NCBI GenBank assembly: GCA_023459795.1
Contig: JAEWSP010000017.1
Span: forward strand, 1 to 54,503
Origin: Bacillota bacterium
Lineage (GTDB): Bacteria; Bacillota_I; Bacilli_A; RFN20; CAG-288
DNA: 54,503 nt
Direction of reading: 5' to 3'
Below, piece by piece: positions 48,942 to 54,503 of the stretch. Both the position numbers and the translations under genes were made by a program. Every line of letters begins with the position of its first letter. Positions within the stretch are counted from its first letter, which is position 1. A model generated the notes under the pieces. That model searched no databases. It was not told the origin of the DNA and saw only the letters and a list, made by a program, of their open reading frames with translations.

Positions 48942-49823
48942 ATGGCAGACGAAGATAAACAGAAGCGGATGAATAAGAAGGTCAAGGCGAATGCCACCGC
49001 CGCTGGCGAGTGGTTCAAGTCTGCAGCTTGGCTGCAGGTTCTTTTGATTGTAGCTGTTGTTATCGGTGTTGTTGTTTCCATTCCTTACATCGTCCAGTGC
49101 GCCAAGAACAACTCCGAATCCTCTACCTTCTTCACTTCCCACCAGATTTCCTATGATGAACTCAACAAGGATCTTTCCGGAAAGAACACGAAGAACAATG
49201 GCGTTGTCGGATACGGAACGGACAGCTGGTCTGTCTCCGGTTCCAGCACCGATACGACTGCGGATGCTGACAAGATCGATGGATTCCTTGTTATGTACTA
49301 CAAGGAAAACAACGAGTCCTGCACTTCCATGCAGCAGTACCTCGAGAATGCTTATTCCCAGATCAACAAGGCTAGCGATATTCAGGGCAAGCTGAAGTTC
49401 TTCACTGTCAATTGCACCTGGACTCCGGGTGATGACGATGCCGCTTCCAACGAAGGCAATCTCAGTCTTTATGACAATACCGATATCTCCCTTGATCAGC
49501 AGCAGGCTGTCATGGAAGGAATGAAGACGACTTATCTTGCTCAGGACAAGAACCATCAGGTCACTACGGTTACGGCTACTACCTTAAGCGAAGATCTGAA
49601 GGGTACCGATTCCAATCACACTGTTCCGACTCCTGCCTTCGTTCTCTACACCAAGAAGAAGTCCGAAACCAGCTATCCGAAGCAGTCCGAAGGCGACAAG
49701 GTCGAGAACTACAAGCCTACCAAGGTTATCTTCTCCTCCGTCGGTAGCCTTGCTACCAACAGCGACTCCTCCGTCCTCGATATGATGTACGATCTCTTCA
49801 ACTTCAAGATCTATTCCAAGTAA
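48942..49823 (+). CDS. Single-pass membrane protein with a thioredoxin-like look
   Basis: 293 residues; GAGGAGG 7 bases before ATG fixes the start. A basic cytosolic tail (1-28) and one helix (about 30-52, LQVLLIVAVVIGVVVSIPYIV) anchor an outside domain. That domain has DGFLVMYYKENNESCTSMQQYLENA near residue 110, LKFFTVNC near 152 and TVPTPAFVLY near 230, an order like a thioredoxin fold with its active-site strand, central strand and cis-Pro. But the active site has one Cys where CxxC is expected, so it would not be a normal thiol oxidoreductase. Function unknown; fold is inference. Own terminator. Confidence 0.8.
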   Translation: MADEDKQKRMNKKVKANATAAGEWFKSAAWLQVLLIVAVVIGVVVSIPYIVQCAKNNSESSTFFTSHQISYDELNKDLSGKNTKNNGVVGYGTDSWSVSGSSTDTTADADKIDGFLVMYYKENNESCTSMQQYLENAYSQINKASDIQGKLKFFTVNCTWTPGDDDAASNEGNLSLYDNTDISLDQQQAVMEGMKTTYLAQDKNHQVTTVTATTLSEDLKGTDSNHTVPTPAFVLYTKKKSETSYPKQSEGDKVENYKPTKVIFSSVGSLATNSDSSVLDMMYDLFNFKIYSK

Positions 49824-49828
49824 AAATT

Positions 49829-49857
49829 GGCCTGTCTCCGGACAGGCCTTTTTTCTT
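49829..49857 (+). terminator. Intrinsic terminator of the 48.9 kb gene
   Basis: GGCCTGTC (49829-49836) pairs with GACAGGCC (49841-49848), then TTTTTTC. Confidence 0.93.
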
Positions 49858-49898
49858 TCTCAAAAAAGCCTTCCTTGCGGGAAGACTTGTTTCTGTTT

Positions 49899-50393
49899 CT
49901 ACTTCCGGTCTCTTTTCTCGATCATCGCCTTCTCCACCTCCGGAGGAACGAGGGCAGAGATATTCTTCTTGTAGTAGAACATCTCCCGGATAGAGGTGGA
50001 AGAAACGAAGGTTTCGTTTCTTTTTGCCATGAGATAGACCGTCTCCAGATCCGGATCCATGTATTCGTAGATGGCATGGAGGCTGTATTCGGCTTCGAAG
50101 TCCGTGAACGCCCTAAGCCCCCGGATCATCGCCATGGCATTAAGGCTTCTGGCAGCATCGACGACGGCACCGGAAGTCGATGTGACTTCGATTCCGTCAT
50201 ATTTCTTTACTACCTTCCGAATGACTTCCACTCTTTCTTCTGCCGTGAAGAAGTAGTTGCTCTTCGAGGAGTTGTTTGCGACCAGGATTATGACCTTATC
50301 GAAAAGCTTCCGTGCCCTTAAGGCAACATCGAGATGCCCGTACGTAAAAGGATCGAAAGAACCCGGATAGACAGCTATTTTCTCATTTGTCAT
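49899..50393 (-). CDS. coaD: Phosphopantetheine adenylyltransferase
   Basis: 164 residues from the ATG with AGGAGG 7 bases upstream. VYPGSFDPFTYGHLDV carries the nucleotidyl-transferase TxGH motif, IRGLRAFTDFEAEYSLH and the C-terminal VSSTSIREM bind nucleotide and substrate. It joins ATP to 4'-phosphopantetheine, the fourth step to coenzyme A. It follows rsmD with a one-base gap; rsmD-coaD is a conserved pair. Its presence shows that late CoA synthesis is kept, which makes the altered CoaX at 6.7-7.5 kb more notable. Confidence 0.97.
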   Translation of the reverse strand: MTNEKIAVYPGSFDPFTYGHLDVALRARKLFDKVIILVANNSSKSNYFFTAEERVEVIRKVVKKYDGIEVTSTSGAVVDAARSLNAMAMIRGLRAFTDFEAEYSLHAIYEYMDPDLETVYLMAKRNETFVSSTSIREMFYYKKNISALVPPEVEKAMIEKRDRK

Positions 50394-50394
50394 A

Positions 50395-50937
50395 CTAATC
50401 CTCCTTCTCGTACAGGGCGACATGCTTTTCCCCGTAGCGGTATTCCTTCATCTGGAATCCCGGAATCTCCTTGTTCGGATAGTCCTGCTCGGAACAGATC
50501 ATGGCATGGGGAGCAAGCATACCGAACTTATTCATGAATTCGATGATCTCGGAGTCGATCGTATAGCGGTAAGGAGGATCCAGTAGGACCAGATCGAAAG
50601 GCAGGTTCCTGTTCCGTTTCAGGAAGACCCGGTAATCCAGGCAGGAAAGAACTACCTGTTCCTTGTCTTTCGTCAGGGAATCCGTGTTCTCCATCATGGT
50701 ATGGAAGGTTCCCCTGTCCTTGTCGTTGATATAAACCTTCTTGGCGCCTCTGGAAAGAGCCTCCAGACCCATAGCACCGCTTCCTCCGAAAAGGTCCAGT
50801 ACAGTAGCCCCGACCGGCTTATCCTTCATGGCGTTGAACATTGCCTGTCTCACCTTGTCCATGGTCGGACGGGTAACCCGGCTGTCCGGGACTTTCAGGA
50901 AACGGCCTTTGTATGTGCCGGCAATGATACGGATCAT
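50395..50937 (-). CDS. rsmD: 16S rRNA (guanine966-N2)-methyltransferase RsmD
   Basis: 180 residues. RIIAGTYKGRFLKVP and RPTMDKVRQAMFNAM at the start, the SAM-binding VLDLFGGSGAMGLEALSRGA, and the catalytic LVLLDPPY are the family marks. It methylates G966 of 16S rRNA in the 30S subunit. The ATG overlaps the stop of the YlbF-like gene (ATGA), and coaD follows. Length is normal for the family. Confidence 0.96.
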   Translation of the reverse strand: MIRIIAGTYKGRFLKVPDSRVTRPTMDKVRQAMFNAMKDKPVGATVLDLFGGSGAMGLEALSRGAKKVYINDKDRGTFHTMMENTDSLTKDKEQVVLSCLDYRVFLKRNRNLPFDLVLLDPPYRYTIDSEIIEFMNKFGMLAPHAMICSEQDYPNKEIPGFQMKEYRYGEKHVALYEKED

Positions 50938-51260
50938 AGTTCTGCCTCCCTGAGGATCTGGTTCGGATAGGAAAGGATCTTCTGGAGGAGATGGAACTTC
51001 TCCAGGTACTCCTTCATCTTCGGATTAGAGAGAAGGAGGTCGTTCTTCTGCTTGGCCTGGATCTGCAGATCCCGCTGCTTCTTCTCATCCTCTGTCTTGG
51101 TACTAAAAAGCGTAAGGTCATCTCTTTCCCGGGCTAGAGCGACAAGTTCCGGGTCTTGGGAGATCTCTTCCGAAAGGCGTTTTGTATCTTGATACAGGGA
51201 AGAGGATTCGAAGTCGGAGAGAAAAGTTTGCTCTTCCGTGATGAAATCTTCATGGTTCAT
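50934..51260 (-). CDS. YlbF/YmcA-family protein
   Basis: 108 residues from the ATG at 51260. Almost all helix: FLSDFESSSLYQDTKRLSEEISQDPELVALARERDD, then a charged linker and LLLSNPKMKEYLEKFHLLQKILSYPNQILREAEL, the pattern of the Com_YlbF family. In Bacillus these proteins form the Y-complex that steers RNase Y. The ylbF-rsmD-coaD order is as in Bacillus, which supports the call. No ribosome binding site is present; TATAAT (51275-51270) ends 9 bases before ATG, so the message looks leaderless. Confidence 0.85.
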   Translation of the reverse strand: MNHEDFITEEQTFLSDFESSSLYQDTKRLSEEISQDPELVALARERDDLTLFSTKTEDEKKQRDLQIQAKQKNDLLLSNPKMKEYLEKFHLLQKILSYPNQILREAEL

Positions 51261-51269
51261 CGCTACAAT

Positions 51270-51275
51270 ATTATA
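51270..51275 (-). promoter_or_regulatory. -10 box giving a leaderless ylbF-like mRNA
   Basis: TATAAT on the minus strand, 9 bases before the ATG at 51260; no ribosome binding site in between. Confidence 0.6.
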
Positions 51276-51325
51276 CGACAAGGGGTATCCTTTGAAAAAC
51301 GGCAAACAAAGAAAGGCGAAGAAAT

Positions 51326-51874
51326 ATGGCATTACTGAATATCGTTAAGGATCCGGATCCGGAACTCAGGCTCAAGGCAAAGCCGGTTACGCTTCCTCTT
51401 ACCAAGGAGAAGCGAGATCTGATCCTCTCCATGGTGGATTATCTGAAGAAGAGCCAGGACGAGGAATATGCGAAGAAGAACCAGATCCGTCCGGGAGTCG
51501 GCATTGCTGCACCCCAGATCGGAGTCAGCGAACGCTTCTACGCTATCTACATGGATGACGAGGACAAGCACTACGAATACGGACTGGTGAATCCGGTCAT
51601 CCTTTCTTCGAGCGCCAAGAAAGCCTATCTGGCTACCGGAGAAGGATGCCTATCCGTTCCGAAGGACGTCGAAGGCTACGTCTACCGTTACCTCCGTGTG
51701 ACCATCAAAGCCTATGATGCCATCAGCGAGAAAGAAGTTACGCTTCGTCTCTCCGGCTATCCGGCAATGGTCTTCCAGCACGAATACGATCATCTCGACG
51801 GAGTCCTTTATTACGATAGAATCGACAAAAAGGAACCATTCCGGGAAGATCCGGAGGCCGTACGCATCGAGTAG
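51326..51874 (+). CDS. def: Peptide deformylase
   Basis: 182 residues. All three metal-site motifs are present in order: GVGIAAPQIGV (about 58-68), EGCLSVPK (about 109-116) and QHEYDHLDGVLYYD (about 152-165), giving the Cys and two His that hold the iron. It removes the formyl group from new proteins. Length and spacing match the type 2 enzymes of Gram-positive bacteria. Divergent from the YlbF-like gene across 65 bases; followed by its own terminator. Confidence 0.97.
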   Translation: MALLNIVKDPDPELRLKAKPVTLPLTKEKRDLILSMVDYLKKSQDEEYAKKNQIRPGVGIAAPQIGVSERFYAIYMDDEDKHYEYGLVNPVILSSSAKKAYLATGEGCLSVPKDVEGYVYRYLRVTIKAYDAISEKEVTLRLSGYPAMVFQHEYDHLDGVLYYDRIDKKEPFREDPEAVRIE

Positions 51875-51894
51875 GTAGCTGATAGCGTTTTCTT

Positions 51895-51924
51895 GCTCCC
51901 CACCTTGAAGTGGAGAGCATTTTT
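51895..51924 (+). terminator. Intrinsic terminator of def
   Basis: GCTCCCCAC (51895-51903) pairs with GTGGAGAGC (51910-51918) with one mismatch, then ATTTTT. Confidence 0.75.
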
Positions 51925-52031
51925 CGGTATTATGTTTCAAAGAAAGAAGTCCTGTTTTTCAACTACACCCAATTTCTCCCTTTCACAAATTGGTTTTGAA
52001 ATAGGTTTTCAAGGAGATTTTTAACGGTTTT

Positions 52032-53804
52032 ATGGCTGAAAACAATAATCAAGGTTTTGAGAAGCAGACACCTGCTGTTTTGCATACGGAGAAGAAGCCT
52101 AGTTTGCTTTCTTCCTCGCCGGTCCAGATCTATGCTCTAGGCGGACTTGGAGAAGTCGGAAAGAATATGTACTGCATCGAGAATGCCACATCGATCCTGA
52201 TCGTCGACTGCGGTGTCCTTTTCCCGGATGATGATATGCCGGGTGTCGATTATGTAATCCCGGAATTCACCCATCTGAAGGAGAACGAGGACAAGATCAA
52301 GGGTCTTGTCATCACGCACGGCCATGAAGACCATATCGGTGCGATTCCTTTCCTTCTCCAGGCAATGAAGGTCCCGGTCATCTATGCCCCGAAGATCGCC
52401 TGTGCTCTTATCCAGCACAAGCTGGAAGACGACAAAGTCCATGCCCAGACGAAGCTCCTCGAATATGACGAGGATTCTGTTCTGAAGCTCGGAGAGTTCA
52501 CCTGCGAGTTCTATCATGTCACCCACTCCATTCCGGATAGCTACGGCATTTTCATCACGACTCCCCAGGGAACGATCGTCGAGTCGGGCGATTTCAAGAT
52601 CGACCTTACTCCGGTCGACCATGATTTCGATATCCCTAAGCTCTGCCACTTCGGCGACAGAGGAATCGACCTTCTCATGGCGGATTCCACGAATGCCGAA
52701 AGAGACGGCTATACGCAGTCCGAAAGAAGCGTCCTGCAGGGAATCAGGGATGTCTTCTCGGAAGCAACCGGACGTCTTATCATCTCTACCTTCTCTTCCA
52801 ATATCTCCCGTATCGTCCAGATCATCGAGACATCCATGAAGTTCGGAAGAAAGATCATCGTCTTCGGACGTTCCATGACGGCAAATATCCAGGCAGCCCG
52901 GGATATGGGCTATATCCGTGTTCCGGATTCCTATCTTGCCGGACCGGAAGATCTTAGGAACCTCCCTGCAAACGAGATCACTATCCTCTGCACCGGAAAC
53001 CAGGGCGAGCCGATGGCAGTTCTTTCCAGGATTGCCAGGGGCGATCACCGCTTCGTGCATGTGATGCCGGGCGATACCATCGTCTTCTCCTCCTCCGTCA
53101 TTCCGGGAAACACGGCTTCCATCAACGGCGTTATCAACTCCCTTACCCGTCTTGGGGCAACCGTTGTCACGAACTCCGTTCTGAACAACCTCCATGCTTC
53201 CGGACACGCTTCCCAGCAGGAAATGCGTCTTCTCCAGAAGATCGCCCGTCCTCACTTCTTCATGCCGATCCACGGCGAATACAGAATGCTTAAGCTGCAT
53301 GCGGATCTTGCCATCCAGTGCGGACTTTCGAAGGACCATACCTTCATCTGCAACAACGGAGACATCCTGATCCTTATGAACCACAAGATCACCCGGGGCG
53401 GATACTATCCGGCGGATGCCATCTATATCGACGGCAAATCCACGGTCTCTGTCTCCAACACCGTCATCAAGGACCGTTCTGCCCTTATCAACGAGGGCAT
53501 GGTCGGTGTCTTCCTCACCATCGATCCCAAGACCAACAAGCTGGTCTATACTCCGGCTGTCGAAAGCCAGGGATTCATCTCCAACAACAGGAAGGGTATC
53601 GAGAAGAAGGCAGGCGAGATCGTCGGCATCGAAGTCGCCAAGCTCATGGATACGGATTCCAAGGTTACCTATTCCGATATCAAGGCAACTGTCAGGAAGG
53701 TCACCGGAAACTATCTTTACAGGGAAAGCCATCGCAACCCGATGATCATCCCTGTCATCCTGAATCTGGATAGCAAACCTTCCAAGGAAGAAAAATCAAA
53801 ATGA
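52032..53804 (+). CDS. rnj: Ribonuclease J
   Basis: 590 residues. A disordered N-terminal extension of about 30 residues precedes the beta-lactamase fold, with the metal motif THGHEDHIGA (about 94-103), SGDFKID, the beta-CASP part with TFSSNISRI and CTGNQGEPMAVLSRIARGDH, and PIHGEYRML. RNase J degrades RNA 5' to 3' and cuts internally; in Bacillota lacking RNase E it drives mRNA turnover. AAGGAG lies unusually far from ATG (about 15 bases). The stop overlaps the maf start by four bases. Confidence 0.96.
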   Translation: MAENNNQGFEKQTPAVLHTEKKPSLLSSSPVQIYALGGLGEVGKNMYCIENATSILIVDCGVLFPDDDMPGVDYVIPEFTHLKENEDKIKGLVITHGHEDHIGAIPFLLQAMKVPVIYAPKIACALIQHKLEDDKVHAQTKLLEYDEDSVLKLGEFTCEFYHVTHSIPDSYGIFITTPQGTIVESGDFKIDLTPVDHDFDIPKLCHFGDRGIDLLMADSTNAERDGYTQSERSVLQGIRDVFSEATGRLIISTFSSNISRIVQIIETSMKFGRKIIVFGRSMTANIQAARDMGYIRVPDSYLAGPEDLRNLPANEITILCTGNQGEPMAVLSRIARGDHRFVHVMPGDTIVFSSSVIPGNTASINGVINSLTRLGATVVTNSVLNNLHASGHASQQEMRLLQKIARPHFFMPIHGEYRMLKLHADLAIQCGLSKDHTFICNNGDILILMNHKITRGGYYPADAIYIDGKSTVSVSNTVIKDRSALINEGMVGVFLTIDPKTNKLVYTPAVESQGFISNNRKGIEKKAGEIVGIEVAKLMDTDSKVTYSDIKATVRKVTGNYLYRESHRNPMIIPVILNLDSKPSKEEKSK

Positions 53805-54370
53805 TCATTCTGGCAAGCACTAGTCCTAGACGCAAGGAGATCCTTGCTGCCATCCTTGGCGATACTCCCTTCGAAGTCGTCCCGTCTAATTTCGATGAAC
53901 GGGCACTCAAGGAGAAGGACCTGAGGAAGCTGTGCCTGGAAGAAAGCATCGGCAAAGGAAAGAACGTTTCTCTTTCCCATCCTGGCGATGTCGTTATCGC
54001 CAGCGATACGATGGTCCTCTTCCGCAACAAGCAGATCGGAAAGCCGAAGGATGAGAAGGATGCTCTCGAGACTCTTAGGATGCTGCAAGGCAATACCCAT
54101 GAGATCGTGACGGCATACTGCATCCTTAGGAACGGCAAGAGCCTAGCGGAAAACATCGTTACTGCCGAGCTTGCCATCGAGAAGATGGCAGACAGGGAAA
54201 TCGAGCTCTACATCGAGACGGGTTCCCCGCTGGACAAGGCGGGAAGCTACGGAGTCCAGGACAAGGACTTCATCACCTCCAAGATCGTAAGCGGAGACGA
54301 GTCCACGATCATGGGTCTCCCTCGCTTCGAACTGGCCAGGGACTTAAGAAGATTAGGAATCCTGAAGTAG
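53801..54370 (+). CDS. maf: Maf-family nucleotide pyrophosphatase
   Basis: 189 residues. LASTSPRRKEIL at the start, SDTMVLFRNKQIGKPKDEKDA in the middle and GSPLDKAGSYGVQDKDFI near the end are the Maf signature. These enzymes hydrolyse dTTP/UTP or modified nucleotides; which group this belongs to is not certain. Translation is coupled to RNase J by an ATGA overlap. A bidirectional terminator follows. Along with the Nudix and RdgB enzymes it is the third nucleotide-cleaning enzyme of the window. Confidence 0.95.
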   Translation: MIILASTSPRRKEILAAILGDTPFEVVPSNFDERALKEKDLRKLCLEESIGKGKNVSLSHPGDVVIASDTMVLFRNKQIGKPKDEKDALETLRMLQGNTHEIVTAYCILRNGKSLAENIVTAELAIEKMADREIELYIETGSPLDKAGSYGVQDKDFITSKIVSGDESTIMGLPRFELARDLRRLGILK

Positions 54371-54381
54371 AACCCAAACAA

Positions 54382-54423
54382 GGGGCTGTTACGAATTAGG
54401 AGTTCGTAGCGGCCTCTTTTTTT
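54382..54423 (+). terminator. Bidirectional terminator after maf
   Basis: A 14-base stem with G-U pairs (54382-54395 with 54403-54416) is followed by seven T on the plus strand. On the minus strand TTGTTTGGG follows, so it may also end a convergent gene. Confidence 0.88.
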
Positions 54424-54503
54424 GAGGCTTCTTGGTATGAGGACGGGTCTTCATTCCGGGCCTCATAGGTTTCGGGACAGGGAAGACTTCCGGCTTCAGG
54501 TCT
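54389..54503 (-). CDS. Possible C-terminus of a convergent gene, cut by the window edge
   Basis: The minus strand is open from the edge to a TAA at 54391-54389. The reading is Pro/Lys/Arg-rich (PVPKPMRPGMKTRPHTKK, then PQKKRPLRTPNS), like a disordered basic tail. A second frame is also open, ending at 54396, so the choice is not secure. The stop falls in the shared terminator stem, as is common for convergent genes. No family can be given. Confidence 0.3.
   Translation of the reverse strand, partial: DLKPEVFPVPKPMRPGMKTRPHTKKPQKKRPLRTPNS

Noticed and set aside
52137..53732. Minus-strand open frame of 531 codons opposite RNase J
   Set aside because: A shadow of the strongly conserved rnj gene; the translation is Asp/Gly/Arg-rich with no domain, as expected from the third-base bias of the real frame.

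Overview
The window looks like a chromosome segment from an uncultured member of the Bacillota, class Bacilli, near the gut Erysipelotrichales/RF39-type lineages. This rests on gene content and local order: rqcP-divIC-tilS, rplM-rpsI, RNase J, RNase R, a class II LysRS, SecG, AGGAGG-type ribosome binding sites and U-tailed terminators. TGA is used as a stop, often in ATGA or TGATG overlaps, so this is genetic code 11 and not a Mycoplasma-type code. No species can be named from sequence reading alone. Most genes are housekeeping and tightly packed in short operons on both strands.

Layout. At 0.001-0.15 kb lies what looks like the right end of an IS3/IS150-type element. At 0.15-6 kb are a Nudix hydrolase, an XTP pyrophosphatase, an AT-rich spacer holding a broken coding fragment, and pth-mfd. 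At 6-11.8 kb (minus strand) are an ECF S-component, a degenerate CoaX homologue, and nrdG-nrdD, where NrdD carries a fused redoxin. At 11.2-15.4 kb (minus) are rqcP-divIC-tilS-lipoprotein, rplM-rpsI and mntP. At 15.5-20.8 kb are an FGGY kinase with a Gtf3-like glycosyltransferase, two acidic orphan proteins and a CDF metal exporter. At 20.8-29.5 kb (plus) are lysS, tldD-tldE, secG, and rnr-smpB. A lone TnpB sits at 29.8-31.0 kb. At 31.2-36.5 kb are PPDK, an iron-type alcohol dehydrogenase and a membrane protein. The tmRNA gene lies at 36.67-37.08 kb (minus), followed by a 0.7 kb AT-rich spacer. At 37.8-46.2 kb is a five-gene MoxR/DUF58/VWA membrane operon. At 46.2-54.4 kb are rqcH, a GNAT, tRNA-Thr, a membrane protein with a thioredoxin-like look, coaD-rsmD-ylbF, def, and RNase J-maf. 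The start of a convergent gene may lie at the right edge.

How the genes fit together. Both ribosome-rescue routes are represented: trans-translation (tmRNA, SmpB, RNase R) and ribosome quality control (RqcH, RqcP, with Pth). RNase R ends in a disordered tail of about 360 residues with RGG/RGHSDFHSDR-type tandem repeats, the most unusual protein architecture here. The MoxR operon encodes a cytosolic AAA+ ATPase and a DUF58 partner, plus three membrane proteins whose VWA domains or disordered tail are predicted to face outside. It is the best candidate for a poorly described machine. Several genes (rqcH, rqcP, the ylbF-like gene, the orphan at 19.4 kb) have a TATAAT box only 8-12 bases before the start codon and no ribosome binding site, so their mRNAs are probably leaderless or nearly so.
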